Shown here piece after piece: positions 12,891 to 26,011 of a stretch of 64,000 nt of DNA. A model generated the notes under the pieces. It searched no databases. It was not told the DNA's origin and saw only the letters and a program-made list of their open reading frames with translations. The DNA is from Xenopus tropicalis. Taxonomy: Eukaryota; Chordata; Amphibia; Anura; Pipidae. The stretch spans positions 26,056,482 through 26,120,481 of the forward strand of contig NC_030681.2 in NCBI RefSeq assembly GCF_000004195.4, in the 5' to 3' direction. The position numbers and the translations under genes are program-made. Each line of letters starts with the position of its first letter. Position 1 is the first letter of the stretch.

Positions 12891-13676
12891 ATTCATATGT
12901 TTGAAGAGTTAACGTTTTTGATAATAAACAAACTAGAAGAATCCAATTGCCAACATTACAGCAAAATGTTTCCTCTCTGACAGGGGCAGCGCTATAATTT
13001 AATTTATTTAAAGATGGAATATGATTTTCTTGTGCAAACAGCAAAAACCAGCGTATGAATATTAATGAGAGAAACTATTTCTTGTGGTTTTTATGTGCGA
13101 AATGCATTGGAGTCAGTGGGCACTTTTTCGTGCTTTTTTTCCGAGTGACAACACAATATTTTTTCCCAGCAAACAAAATACATTGGGGAATTCTAGCGCA
13201 GATTCGAGAACATTTTTGCCACTCCTGAAACTGGGCATTAATCTGTATCAGCCGAAAAAATGTTGCTCTCCCCCAATTCCCATAGGTATGTCATGTAGCT
13301 CCTGCCTAGGAGGGTTCGCATTATGGGATGCCCAAATCCAGTCAATCCTAAATCCTGCCAAAAAAAGGCTCAGGTATGACGGAATCAAAGCTTTGGTACA
13401 TCCCCAATGTTTATCCATATTTATGGCTGGTTTCTTAGCAGGGGGCCCAGTTTTGATGTCCAGGAATACATTTCCCTTTGCAGAGAGAAGCACTGTTAAA
13501 TGAGTGCACATAGCGCCAAGGCAAGATACCACACAAAGGCATCCCAGATTTTGGCCCAATGATTATCACATTCACTGTCCCAGCATGCTTTATTCTCTGG
13601 AGGGTGAAATATAAATAAATGGGCTGAATAATGCGTCACTGGGTCTGTTTATTTGTCCACAGGCGTCAGTAATAAC

Positions 13677-14012
13677 TAGAGTTGCCACCTGGCCGGTATT
13701 TAACTGACCTAGCCAGTAAATCACCCGCTAGAGCCGGCACCAGTAATACAAATTTACCAGCAATGTACTTTCCGGTAAATTTGTGATACCCTATAAATCC
13801 CTTTTCTCACCTTCTTCATAACTGATCAGCCTTTCTAATCACAGGCCCACCTCTACCCTGCCCATTCCCCTTTTACCAGTCACATTCACCTTTTCTCTGC
13901 CCGGCCCACCCATTTTCTGCCCCTTAGGTCATAGCCCCACCCCCAAATGACATCTTGGCCCACCCATGACTTGAAAGTTGGTATTATGGGGGGGAAAAAG
14001 GTGGCAACCCTA
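13677..14012. mobile_element. hAT-like DNA transposon remnant with near-perfect 8-bp duplication
   Basis: The ends are TAGAGTTGCCACCT and AGGTGGCAACCCTA, inverted copies with one mismatch. The flanks GTAATAAC (13669-13676) and TTAATAAC (14013-14020) agree at seven of eight positions, consistent with an 8-bp target duplication. The 336 bp interior is non-coding. Solo ends of the same family lie near 16178 and 23115. Confidence 0.7.
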
Positions 14013-15224
14013 TTAATAACACTGGCTATTACTATTTATAAATAATACACTTTCCTACTGGTTTTTGTTTGTTCTGCCCATGTGCTAAGTGACTTGTTTT
14101 CCAGAAATCTATATTTTTAGAACATTGTTGTACATGAAAGCTTTCATTACACTCCATGCACTATGCTGTAAATGATAAATGACATGCTGAATAGTGACCT
14201 ACATTTGCTAAAGCTCAAATCTTCATCTGCAAGTAAAGTTAACTTGGCAAAGAGTCTTACTCTGCTGTTCCTCTGGCGTGACTGTGACTGTGAATGAGGG
14301 CACACACCGGTGTCTCCAAAGAGCAAAGTTATCTGGGGCATCGGGCACCAGGGATGCTATTTCAGGAGAAAGAACATCATCTTTGACCTGTATGCGTTAA
14401 CGAAAAAGAACATCGTTTAGGGAGTCGTGGGACACAGCTCGTTGTTTCTTGGTTAAAAAATTATGGAAATAATTGGAGCATGTGGGATCTCAGGAATATT
14501 GTATATGGAATCCAGTTTGGGCAGAGCTTTGGGTATCTTATATGCCCTCCTCTGGGTATAGCAGCAAAAGTAAAGTCAATAGGGCCAAAATAAGGCATGT
14601 CATTATGGATTTCACACCAACATTTAATCAGACTCACATACAAGTCAGAACTTATGCCCAATCCTAGTCAGAGTATTTGTTGTACCCTGATGGGCCAGTC
14701 CAACCCAGGAAAGACGGGTAATTTATGACAGCAAGCACAGTTGTGTTTGTGCAAATCTCCCGACAGTCAGGTGTCTGTGAAACCTCATTTGTTAAAGGTA
14801 TTCACATCAAAATGCGCTCTTTGCACTTCTGATAAAGGCCAGTTGCACCTATTGATACAGAGGAACCATGGGGTAAACGCTACCTTCAGACCAGGCAGTA
14901 GCTCCAAGGTTCCCTTGGCATGAATAGGTGCAGCTTGAATCTAAAGAATTGGCTGTACTCTTGTGGGAACACAGAAAATACAGTAAAGCCAACTGGACCT
15001 AGAAAACATATGTGTTTGGCTTTATTTTCGGTACAGTTGTGTCTGAGAAGTGCGAGCGCAATCGCATAATTTTGATGCACTGGCGGCAGTTGCATCAGAG
15101 ACAGTGCCCCCTTGCAACTACAACAACTCTGGAATTTTGGGGGGGAAATGCTTCATTATGGAAAATAATATGGTAAACCCTAGATGTATAAAACAGAGGG
15201 AAACTCACCAGTGTAAATGTTAGG

Positions 15225-15275
15225 TTTTTAATGTGCTCTGCTCCCCTCTCTAAGGGGAGCAGAGCACATTAAAAA
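15225..15275. repeat. Perfect 22-bp inverted repeat, 7-nt loop
   Basis: The arm at 15225-15246 (contains AATGTGCTCTGCTCCCC) and the arm at 15254-15275 (GGGGAGCAGAGCACATT plus As) are exact reverse complements, separated by TCTCTAA. Either strand would fold into a 22 bp stem. Pairing does not extend outside the arms, so it is shorter than a typical microRNA precursor. It could be the centre of a decayed MITE. Confidence 0.85.
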
Positions 15276-16778
15276 AATGTAAATTGGGTGCCCCACCTTT
15301 AGGCCCGGCACTGCACTATGGGCTCATTGGAATAATGGTTGACATCCCTTTAAATATGGAGAGATGGCTCTGTGGGTATAGCACTATGCTACAATGATAG
15401 ATTCTCTGTCAGGGGGGTTCTATTCCTGTGTCCGTTCCTTGTAACCTTCACCGAGTTAATTTATAATTCTGTATCTCAGGGCCCCAGAAATCTGGAGCAC
15501 AAACACAGCTTGTACAGCAATCCAGAAAGCCAGATTTGCTGTATAAAATGTATTACTAACTGGACATTATCATAATAATATTGAACGTTGGCCTGTTTGT
15601 TGTATGAATAATTTACACTTTAATAAATTAAGACAAAGCTTAGGGCATCATCTCTTGTTTAGTTTGAATATAGTGCACATATTGGTCACTAGATGGCGCA
15701 ATAACTTTTTTTAAACACTTGGTAATGAAAGTGTCTGCTGAAGGCCTGGCTTCCAATTCCACCATATCACCACCAAAGCGCTGCATATCTTACATGTAAA
15801 TGTGTGCTTTATACAGGATTATACTGTCTAAAGGCAAGGGGGAGAAAAGAATAAAATAAATTATGTAAAACCCAGACAATAATCTGCCCAATCATTGAAA
15901 ATCATTTCATTATTTAGATACAGTGATTTTTTTTTTCTATCATCATGGCTTAGTTATCATCAAGTAGAATTCTTCTCTGTCTTCTCTTCTTTTTATTACA
16001 GAAAGACAAAGCAAATCGGTCAAAAAATGAGGAATTGTTTTCCTAAGCTAGCATTACTGTATTGCAGAGCTTTCTGGGGGTCAGTTTTTTGTATAATTGA
16101 TCCTATACCTATAAGTAAAGTGTTGGTCTCAATAAGCTATTGGCCATCAGCTCTACCCCGTTTGTTTATCCTTTGGCATAGGTGGCAACCCTAGTGGGGC
16201 CCAGTGCTTCCGATAAATCCAGAGATGTCCTAGGGAATAAAATTCAGCCAATTTCTAACCATGCACATGGCACCACACATTTTGTTACTCCCTTGACCAC
16301 CCCCTTTGGTCTCTGCCCTGATGGGATAAATATATGGTTGATCCAGGAGGGCTGACAGGTCCTCAAATGTGGTTCAATAGTACTGTTTGTGTCTGTCAAA
16401 TAATGCCCTTATATTTGGGCTTCATAGAGCAGCAGCTTGTAAGGAGGTGGAAGGAACATCCCAAAAGAACAGTTGTCCTCTTGGTAAAGTACTGTCCCTA
16501 GTGTGTGTGTGTTTGGGTTGGAATCCTGTTGGCATTGGATATGAAATCCAGCTGCTTAGGACCTGCCCTGTAGGAGTGGTACCAGCAAGTCAGGTGGCTA
16601 TTGGTAATATAGAGAGGCTGGTTGGGAGTTAAACTCTAGTTTTTCTATAGTTCTAGTTCTCAATAATTTCCTGGGGGAAGTGTGTAGAGCCTGCAGGGAT
16701 TGAGCTGGATTGCTCTGATTTAATATAAAATTTAAAAAGTTAATTCTGACATGCAGGAGTTTATGGTTCTTCTTTCAG

Positions 16779-16911
16779 GTAGAAGCCGGTGAGGCACCAT
16801 CAGAAGCAAACAGCGAGCCCAGGCCAGCTCCAGCAGAAAATGGCTTGAACCATGCTTCCACCCTGACCCCCAAGCCATCGTGCCAAACTGTACACAGTCA
16901 GCCTGTTCCAG
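16779..16911 (+). CDS. plcb1: plcb1 window exon 8 (linker)
   Basis: A 133 bp exon between TCTTTCAG and GTACGG. It encodes [20 protein letters not shown], then [20 protein letters not shown] and QPVPG, a Pro/Ser/Ala-rich flexible linker between the Gq-binding helices and the C-terminal domain (about residues 841-885). It is less conserved than the neighbouring exons but keeps PAENG.NH and TLTPKP from the mammalian sequence. Confidence 0.93.
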
Positions 16912-17569
16912 GTACGGTGCTGCATTATAACACATCAAGTGGGTCACTGGGGAAAGCTACAGTACATATAGATTTATTGATGAAGTGAACCACAATCAAT
17001 ATGTTACCCGTCTACTGAGCTCCTGTTGTTTTGATAATCATAAATCATAATCTGTGTCCAGTAAGTGATATACTAACCCATAGCCAGTGATCCTTCTTTT
17101 GATTGACAAGGTAAAAGGTACTGTTTTATTACAGAGAAAAAGAAAATACATTTTAAAAATCTGAATGATTTTATTAAAATGGAGTCTATTGTTCTTTTCA
17201 TTATTTTACACCCAACTATGAACTTTCAACTCAATGAGATATACACTGAATTGCAAGCAATCATCCTACAGCTTTTACTTGCTCCTACTCACCTGCAATA
17301 GAAGAACTACAATAAGGCTGTACATCACCTTTACCTGTCTGCTTATATGCCTATCTCCAATGGTCTCTCTTAGATATGAACTTGTTCATTTGATTCTGCA
17401 CTCTGTTATGCTCTTGCAACATTTAACACACATGAACAAATAAAATATTGGGATTTTTGGCTTTCCCCAATGGGGTTAAAATATTATTCAAAGTACTGAA
17501 AGTTTAAAAGATGTGATAGTAAAAATGCATAGTTGTACTGTTGCCTGACCAATGTGCCCTGACCCTTAG

Positions 17570-17623
17570 GTTCTGTGAAGGTTCCGGCTAAAACAGAAGA
17601 TCTCATATTAAGCGTCTTAACAG
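17570..17623 (+). CDS. plcb1: plcb1 window exon 9 (linker, short)
   Basis: A 54 bp exon between ACCCTTAG and GTAAATC. It encodes SVKVPAKTEDLILSVLT with a shared Gly before and a shared Glu after (about residues 885-902). Both flanking introns interrupt codons after the first base, so exon 9 could be skipped without shifting the frame. Confidence 0.93.
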
Positions 17624-18119
17624 GTAAATCATATTCTGGTTTCTAATCTGCTTGGCATTTAATAAGCACATCACATACCTTATTGTTTTCCTGTTGCAAA
17701 CAGTCACAACATCTATCATCACCATCTGCCTAAGATTTCTTTTTTACTCTAATGCATTATATCAACCGTATCTTGATCATCTCTGTAACTAGTATATAGA
17801 AATCTCTGTAATCTATGGTTTGAACTCCAGTTTGTTGCATTTGTGTTTTTCTTTTTTCATTTTTTCCCCAGCATGTATTATTAAGGTATAATAACAGGGA
17901 CAACAAGGACACACCAGTGGATTGATTTCTTCCCCCTTAATATATTACATCCCCTAGACTTGCAGGAATTTCCCGGTACCTTGAAAGCATTGTAAAGGTG
18001 GCCATACATGGGGAGACATGAGCTGCCAATTCAGGTCCTTCAGACTGATTTGGCAGCTTATCTGCCTCCAATAGGCCTCCCTATCTGATATTTGGCCAAA
18101 AATTGTCCAGATGTTGATT

Positions 18120-18315
18120 GGACAAGCTTGATTCAGCTGCTAGGTTAAATTGTGCCCTAGCAACCAGATAGCTGTTGAAATTCCAAACTGGAGAGCTGCT
18201 TAACAAAAAGCTAAATAATTCAAAAACTGCATGTAATTTACCATTTTCAAATTCTTTCAGAGTAGCACTCTGTACATCATACAAGAAATGAATTTAAAGG
18301 TGAACAACCCTTTTA
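18120..18315. mobile_element. T2-type MITE fragment
   Basis: Contains TCCAAACTGGAGAGCTGC, ACAAAAAGCTAAATAA and the end TTTAAAGGTGAACAACCC, all of which recur inverted in the complete element at 62838-63258. Only one end is preserved here. Confidence 0.6.
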
Positions 18316-18471
18316 ATAGTTCATGAATGCAGTTAAAATGACTTAGTTCTTTAAATGACTGCAGAGCTTTATTTCTCATGTACCTTGCCTTCCTATGGGA
18401 CAACACAGGCAAATCTGTTTTGAAAAGGCTACAAACGTTATCTTAATTATTTGATCTTCAATGAATTCCAG

Positions 18472-18691
18472 AAGTGGAAGCCCAGACGATTGAGGAGCTG
18501 AAGCAGCAGAAGGCTTTTGTCAAGCTTCAGAAGAAACATTACAAAGAAATGAAGGACCTGGTCAAAAGGCATCACAAGAAAACCACTGATCTTATCAAAG
18601 AGCATACGGCCAAGTATAATGAGATTCAAAGCGATTACCTGAGGAGGAGGGCCATTCTGGAAAAGACGGCAAAAAGGGACAGCAAAAAAAA
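18472..18691 (+). CDS. plcb1: plcb1 window exon 10 (coiled coil start)
   Basis: A 220 bp exon between AATTCCAG and GTAAGTCC. It encodes [20 protein letters not shown], then [20 protein letters not shown] and [20 protein letters not shown], then [13 protein letters not shown] (about residues 903-975). It forms the first long helix of the distal C-terminal domain, which binds membranes and Galpha-q and stimulates GTP hydrolysis. The heavy Lys/His/Arg content suits the basic membrane-facing surface. The codon-split ending AA is completed by G in exon 11. Confidence 0.96.
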
Positions 18692-19028
18692 GTAAGTCCA
18701 ATATAAACGAAATGCTTTTTTAATTTAGGGTTCATTTACTTTTCAGTCTCAAAAAGATTTTCCTTTCATACAACCCCCCTGATTCCCGCACTGATTTAGT
18801 ACCTTTGTAGCTGGAAGCCACTACCCCGCATATGTGTATGGCCCACAGGTGCGCAGTTGAGCGAAAAAGACAGCTTTTTTGTTAAGGTTTGGCTTCTCAA
18901 TCTACTGCACATTCACAAAGACCAACAGAGGAAGAGGGTCGCTCGCTCACATATACCCCCGCTGGTTCAGTTTTCTCCTAATATGAACAAATGGTACCAC
19001 CCCTACTTATTTAGCCTTTCCTTCTCCT

Positions 19029-19252
19029 TTAAGTCAACCAAAAACATAACTTAAATATTAAATAAACCCAATAGAATTGTTTTGCCTCCAATAAGGATTA
19101 ATTATATCTTAATTGGGATCACGTACAAGGTACTGTTTTGTTATTACAGAGAAAAAGGAAATTTATTTGATTTAGGTGGGGGAGATGACCTTTCCATAAT
19201 TCGGAACTTTCTGGATAATGGCTTTTTGGATAATGGATCCCTTACATGTACT
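19029..19252 (+). mobile_element. T2 element right end followed by CAGGTATGGGA-family fragment
   Basis: CCTTTCCTTCTCCTTTAA ending at 19032 is the right terminus of a T2/Kolobok-type element (TTAA target). From about 19060 the body of the CAGGTATGGGA family follows: CCAATAAGGATTAATTATAT, TTACAGAGAAAAAGGAAA and GGATAATGGATCCCTTACAT. It is truncated on the left. Confidence 0.65.
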
Positions 19253-19253
19253 A

Positions 19254-19290
<37 letters not shown>
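19253..19290. repeat. (TA)n followed by a T tract
   Basis: About 12 TA units run directly into a 14-base T run, at the right end of the preceding transposon fragment. Confidence 0.95.
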
Positions 19291-20022
19291 AAATATATAG
19301 CATGGTGCCCTTTTAGCTTGTATAAAGTTAACAGATTGGATTAACCAATAGTGTTTGCACTAATTCAGTATTCCAATAAATCAATAGGCTATCTCTCTTG
19401 TTGCAGGGAAGCGGAACAAGCAGAATAATATCTTATGTGTAAATACAGAAAGTAATGTGCATATTTTAACTCCCAGCTCTGATTAGTATGCTAATGGGAA
19501 ATCTTTAGGTTAATGTTGATTAAATAAGTACATGCTGATCAAGGGTATTTTCCTTGTCTCTCATCTCCGTTGAATCTCACAGTTTGGGATTTGGAGCATG
19601 GTTTGGAATTATAACTTGATCTGTTTAGACCCAGTGCAACATAGGCTGGCAGCAAAGACTACAGAACACACAGAAAATGAAGTGGGAAAGTAGTTTTGGG
19701 CATTTTGTTAGCATTAAGGAATTGCAATTACCTGTATGGAGATATAATTTGTTTAGGGGGATTTGATTTCTAAATTCTTTTGATAGCCTCCCAAATTAAA
19801 GATTTACCCTTCTCGCTGCTTATTGTCCCCTCTTGCCTTCTCTCTACTGTACTTTACTATTCTGCTTTTACAGATCTAGAGAAAAACTTATTAGCACAAA
19901 TGCATCCAATTGGTATCATCATCTAGGGTTGTGAGGTCAATTTCCACTAGAACACTGTCTGCTGGTACAAAATGCATTCAGCAATTCTGGCTTCATAATA
20001 AGTTCCAGGGATTTCTTTAGAA

Positions 20023-20345
20023 CAGGGATCCCCAACCTTTTCAACCCATGAGCAACATTTTAATGAAAAAAACTGGGAAACAACACATGCAAAAAAGCTT
20101 TCCTAGTGGGTGACCAATAAAGACTCAGATTGGTTAATTAGAGTGGCAGACTGCTAGAGGCTCTGTTTAGCAGTACACATGGTCTTTATGTCTCCAAAAC
20201 CTGTGAGGAGCATATGTAAAAGCACTAAGTTTGCCCAGGAGCAGTAACCATAGAAACCAGTAAGATGATTGCTTTTGACAGATGAGCAATAAATTCTACC
20301 TGCTGATTGGTTGCTGTGGTTTACTGGCCCTGGGCCCTGATTCTG
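20023..20345. mobile_element. hAT-like left end plus palindromic repeat half
   Basis: CAGGGATCCCCAACCTTTT at 20023 matches the well-known hAT terminal consensus. No matching right end is found, so the copy is partial. Its right part (from about 20230) shows the palindromic repeat motifs GCAGTAACCATAGAAACCA and TGCTGATTGGTTGCTGTGG. Confidence 0.5.
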
Positions 20346-20471
20346 TCCTGCCTTGTTGAGGTCCTAAAAAGTGCTATACAGTCCTGTCCAGCAAAATATA
20401 AGGTTGGCATAAATGACTTATGTTGCATAGGAGTTTCCTATGGAATCATGCTATTTGCTCCTTGTTTGTAG

Positions 20472-20655
20472 GTGTGAAGCAAGCAGTAGTCCAGATCATA
20501 ATTCTTCCACTGTGGAACAAGATTTAAGTGCTTTAGATGCAGAAATGGCTCAAAAATTAATAGAGCTGAAGGAACAACAACAGCAGCAACTTCTTAACCT
20601 CCGCCAAGAGCAGTATTATAGTGAGAAATACCAGAAGAGAGAGCACATCAAACAG
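20472..20655 (+). CDS. plcb1: plcb1 window exon 11 (coiled coil)
   Basis: A 184 bp exon between TGTTTGTAG and GTTAGTG. It encodes [20 protein letters not shown], then [20 protein letters not shown] and [20 protein letters not shown], then Q (about residues 976-1037). The Ser-rich SSSPDHNSS segment is the hinge between helices. The run of five glutamines and [19 protein letters not shown] are conserved. The terminal Gln replaces Leu of the mammalian protein at this junction. Confidence 0.96.
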
Positions 20656-22335
20656 GTTAGTGTATGTATATATATATGTGTGGGTGATGTAATGGATGTT
20701 GCAGATGTTGCACCAGTTCTAGTAACCCATAGCATCCAATTGGCAGGCAGCACCGGTTTTAAAGAAAACATATGATTGGTTTCTACTAGGTGAGGTTACT
20801 TATTCAATTATTTTTGTTTCCCTTTAAAACTTTTCCCATTAGTCCATTTGAATTAATGGCATAGAAGGATAACCAAAGCCTACATTGTTTTGTGATATGC
20901 ACAAGAAGTCTTATGGGCTTATTTATCAGTTTGCGAGCTTGTGAATTTGAGTCTGTTTTTCTAAATAAAATAAACTCACTTACCGAGTAATAAGGAAAAA
21001 TTGTTAAAAAAAAACTTAAATATCTTGAATTTTTCAAGTTTACGAGCTCTAAGAAATCGAAAAAGTTTAAGAATATGGTTTGACTTTGCCTATGGCAACT
21101 CCCTTTGACTTTTATATTTGAGGCATATAGCACCATTCAAGCTCACTATTTTTATGGCAGAAGGGATGCTACTACATTTTTAGTCTTAATAATTGAATTA
21201 AGCTTACAGAAGTTACTTTATATGCCACCATGCCTCACATGTATTATTGCCTTGGCTTCTAAGTACATCTTCAATGTCAGACAGGGGTGCCCAGGCCCCA
21301 CTAGGGCCCCCTGCCCCAGTTTCAAACTCTTTCAGTCATCGCCAGCCTCCACCTCACCCAGTACATTCTATTTTCTCCTTGTGGCCGCAATCAGGGGTGG
21401 AACACCCAAGGTGACTGGCGGGGAGCCAGGAGTGGGCCTGGGTTAGCAGGACAGACAAGGATATTCCCAGTGTCCTGCCGGCCAAGTCCATTCCTGCACA
21501 ACCCTGTTCAGCTCCTTGACAAAAGTATGGATATTTAAGTGAAACACAATGGGAACTGAACCTCCCATATCCAAGTAACATTATATGGTCACCTGAACAT
21601 TTTGGTGGAGAGGATGTTGTACGAAGCCTGTACCAGCGCAGTTCTAAAGTGTCTTGTCATGTGATCCCAATAAATTATCCTCGCTCTTCTACGTTTCCCC
21701 TTCAGGGTCTGTTTCTTTGTAACAAAATAGTCACATGTTTTCCTTCACTTTGAAAAGAACACATTGAGAAAACGCTTTACTTATTTTAAATCCAATTTAC
21801 ATTCTTGAATTGTGTAATTATCCTCAGCCTTTCCCCCTGTGTTCTCGGACCAAAAAAAAAAAAAATTAAAGTATCCCCCCGGGCTCAGTTTAAATTAATA
21901 TTTGATCAGATTCAGACCTTTGCAAAGATTAATGAGCCAATGGTTTCCCTATAAGGTATTCCACTGATGAATAGTACCTTTGTTTTATACAAACAACAAT
22001 TCGTAATTAAAGATTTCAATTGTGTGGGCTAGTTATTCCAGTATTTTCAATTTCCTTTGTGTGCCTATATTGTGGCTAAATCCATAAATTGAAATTTAGC
22101 ATTTTTATTGTGCACTGTATACTGTATTTAGAGTTTAGATTTTCTGAACCCTATTATTACTTAGATAAAAAGATTAAATAACTAATGGGAAAGTAACAAC
22201 TGTTCTACGATTGGCTAGAGCTTTAAAAGAACACCCCAGCCAATCCCAACTTGAGTTGTATGTTGCCTATGGTTAGATAATCAAATATTTCATTATGATG
22301 TGTTCAGTCAATAGATTAAATGTTCTTTTAATTGA

Positions 22336-22434
<99 letters not shown>

Positions 22435-22522
22435 TAAACAACTTATTTGTGTGAATGAAATAAATGCATGTAGTTGTGGTTAAAATATGATCCTGATTAT
22501 CTAAATTCCCTTTATTCCATAG

Positions 22523-22612
22523 AGAAAAGAAAGAGCTGAAAAAGAAAATGGATAAGAAAAGACAAGAAAAGGTGACAGAAACCAAGTCCAAGGATAAAAA
22601 TCAAATGGAAGA
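22523..22612 (+). CDS. plcb1: plcb1 window exon 13 (lysine-rich coiled coil)
   Basis: A 90 bp exon between TTCCATAG and GTGAGT. It encodes [20 protein letters not shown], then KSKDKNQME (about residues 1063-1093). This lysine cluster corresponds to the region of mammalian PLC-beta1 in which lysines near 1056-1070 are reported to be needed for nuclear localisation and particulate association. The K-rich pattern is fully preserved. Confidence 0.95.
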
Positions 22613-23659
22613 GTGAGTATTGTTTGTACATAGAAACGTCAGTCTTCACATGCCCATAAACATTCAGCAATAAAGGAAAACTATACCCCGAACAAAGGTC
22701 TCTATAAAAATATGTTGCATAAACAAGCTCATATGTAAAACCCTGCTTCATCTAAATAAACCATTTTCATAAAAATATACTTTTTTAGTAGTGTCATTGG
22801 GTACTCCTAAATAGAAAACAAACCAAGGGCACACATACATGTTAGGTCACATCAGCCAATTAATGGTTTACAGTTACAGTTAGAGCACACAGCCCATCAC
22901 AAAATGGTGGCTCAAGGTAAAACATATAAAAGGCCAATATTTACTGATTTATATATTCCAGTTTGGCAAGATTCTTTAATAGGCCACCTTTTATTATATA
23001 AACTGCTGGTTGAGTATTCATCCTGGGGGTATAATTTTCCTTTAATTAGTAGCCAGGCATGAGTTATATTCCTACCATGTGGGTTTGCCTGGAACATGGT
23101 GTCAGGCAGATCTAACTAGGGTTGCCACCTTTTTCCTTCTGGAAAGCCAGAGAAGGCAGCTGGTGGTGATGTCATGGGGCGGGGACTGTGACGTCACTGA
23201 GTGGGGTGGTGATGTCATGGGCATGGGGCTGTGATGTCCTATCTGGGAGCAGTCTAGTTTTCTGAAAATGACCCCAGAAAGTTTTGACCTGGACAGCCCT
23301 TCTGAAAACCTGGCTGTCCAGGCATTCTTGCAAACTATTTAAAATACAGAATAAATTTGCCATATATATAACCACATTTTTTGATGCAATATTTTCCCAT
23401 AATGCAATAGGAGTGTACTGAAAGTGGCATATGGTGCTACAAAACCAAAATCTAATAATGAATCCCAAGGTTTGCCCTAGTAACCCAAAGCCTCTTATGT
23501 TGAGGGAGCTTCCAATTAATTACCGTGGCACAAAAAAAAAACGTGTCCCTGCATAATTGAAAGTGTGTCATTGTATACAATATTTAAAGGTCGAACAAGT
23601 GTGTTTTTTCCAGCTTTCCCAAACATCTTCATAATTTGATTTTTTGCTGTTTCTTACAG

Positions 23660-23717
23660 GGAGAAGACAGAAATGATTAGATCATATATTCAAGAAGTAG
23701 TGCAATATATCAAAAGG
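23660..23717 (+). CDS. plcb1: plcb1 window exon 14 (coiled coil)
   Basis: A 58 bp exon between TTCTTACAG and GTAAAT. It completes a Glu codon from exon 13 and encodes EKTEMIRSYIQEVVQYIKR (about residues 1093-1112). Identical to the mammalian sequence as remembered. Confidence 0.95.
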
Positions 23718-24086
23718 GTAAATATTTTTATATTGTTGCAATCAAGATTACAGAAGTAAAGGAAAATGGTACCCTTTAATTTATGCAGCTATTAGATGTT
23801 TTTGGAAGTTTTGGAAGCTTATAAAAGCACAAATACCAAGTGCTTTTATAAAGGTCACAGAACTATGAGACATGCTGCCAGTGCATCAATATTGCTGCAC
23901 TTTAGGGCTGGCACACCGATCTGGGCGTCCCCCATGTTAGTGCCAATGGCAGAGCTAATAGGTATCTACATGAACATGCTGGCAGAGCAGCCTGAGAACA
24001 TATCTGTGTTCTTTTGAGGCTGTTTAGCATTGCTACGGGCATTGTTCTGTGCCCATGTTAGTGCCAAAGGCTGTGTGTGCCTGGGG

Positions 24087-24197
24087 GATCACCAGGTCTG
24101 TAACTGGGGGAGAGGGGACAGTCTGTGGCGTGGGCCTGGGTCAGTGGGGCCCATGAAGGCCAGGGTTTTTTCCTGGTGTCCCACCAGCCCAGTCTGA
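24087..24197. mobile_element. GC-rich hAT-type element end
   Basis: The right end CCAGCCCAGTCTGACCCTG matches the terminal sequence of the intact element at 48629-48838 (CAGGGTCAGACTGGG, inverted). The body is GC-rich with GGGCC tracts. The left end is not clean. Related decayed copies are near 21270-21500 and 42474-42715. Confidence 0.5.
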
Positions 24198-26011
24198 CCC
24201 TGTGTGTCATTACAGACATTAAACATATTTATGCCCTGCTTAATGCTAGTGAATTTCATACTAATAACTGACAGGGTTGTTACTACCAAGGTGTCCTCTT
24301 TACTGACACACAACATACAGTATTTCAATAGACTTAATTAATATTAGGAAACATAGTAACTAAGAGGATGGAAAGGACATTGCATTGTATAAAATCATTC
24401 TCACTATCCTCAAATAACCTTACTGTGTGTGTGGCGTAAAGTGTTATACCGCATTCCCAGAATTCCTTCCTGATTCCAAACATGGCAATCAGGTACTAGC
24501 CTTGGGTGGGCATCGTGCAGCTTTAATTAAACTGTAATTAAAAAATGCCTGCCTTTTCCAAAAACATGGCCATCCTTCATGGAGTTGACGCAAAGTTACA
24601 TTGCTAGGATTGTTTTATGCAATAAAAGTATTAGTATAGGCATTGTATTATAAGGTTTGTTATACTGGGTGAAAATGCCTGTTCTAATTAATTTTAACTG
24701 TGAGTTTGGAGTGGGTGAGCTTGAGCCTACAGTACCTCACACATGGGCATAGAGTCACTGCACCACTTTAAAATTGGACACTCATGGAGTACACATTATG
24801 GCATGAAACCATGTAATATGGATTCAATATGGCAACCCTAAATGAGGATGGAACCCAGAGTCATGTGAAGGGCATAGCTTTATTTCTTTCTGCCCACATC
24901 AAGCAGAATCACTTTTTCACCTGCAGGCTTGGAAGCTGTGGTGAAATTTATCCGGAGATTCTTCCACTCTCTCTCCCATTTGCCATTAAAAGCACCATAG
25001 AAATACACTTTTTTTGTGACAGTCCTGAAGGTTCTCAGTTTAGAAGATGTCAGGCCTAAACTGCATTTGACTGCTGTTAGTGTGGGGGTAACAGTTGCAG
25101 GTTTGTAGAAAGCACTCACGGCATCAGAATGTAAAGTAAAAAGATTTCTTATTTATTTAATCATCGCATCAACGCGTTTCGACCCTCATAGGATCGTCTT
25201 CAGGACTATATATATATATACACTGTATATATAGCACATGAATTTCTGTCATAGGGTAGCAAGGGGGAAATGGAATGACAGAAGTATAGGCTGATCCTGA
25301 CATGCATCACATTTCCCAATACTGGAACGTTAAAGGATTATACATGGGGGCAACAATATATAAATTACAATATTATGTAATATTTTCAGTGTGTGCATTA
25401 GGCATGTCTAACCTCGGGCAGGATTTGTGCTGCAGAAAATTCAATCAACTGAGATAATGTGTGGATTTCTAGTAACCCTTCATTATTAGGCACTTTAATT
25501 AAGAATACTGAACAACTAAAATATCAATCGGCAATATGTGGTAGCTATCAGAATGTATCTGCATCCTAATGAAATAGTGCATGTAAGAAATGATAGCCCT
25601 TTCTACCCCCCACCACCCAGAAGTAGGCCCTATGTAAGCGATATTGCCAATGAGCCCACGCCTGGATATCCCTCTGGGTTATAATGAGCTGACCTAGTTA
25701 TGTTTCAAACATAATACCATAACACCTACACAAGGAAACTTCATGACTGCAAGAAATATTAGGGGTTCTAAGGAGAATTATAGAACAAGTAAGTAGATAG
25801 GGGAATGTGTTTTCTCATTCACAGATACTGCAAGTCTCATGTGTCAGGAAAGAATAAGGGCAATGGGCAATACATCTATAACTCTCACCAGCAGAGGGCA
25901 CTGTACTTTGAATTTCATGCTCTTGTTATTACATTATAATAATTGCATTATCATTATAATACGATTGCATTTTAATATGTGTTCATTTTATATTTGGTCT
26001 TTGATTTACAG

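Noticed and set aside
13084..13559. Overlapping 139-codon plus-strand and 103-codon minus-strand frames
   Set aside because: Opposite-strand frames over the same intronic sequence with no recognisable domain; no exon borders or conservation evidence.
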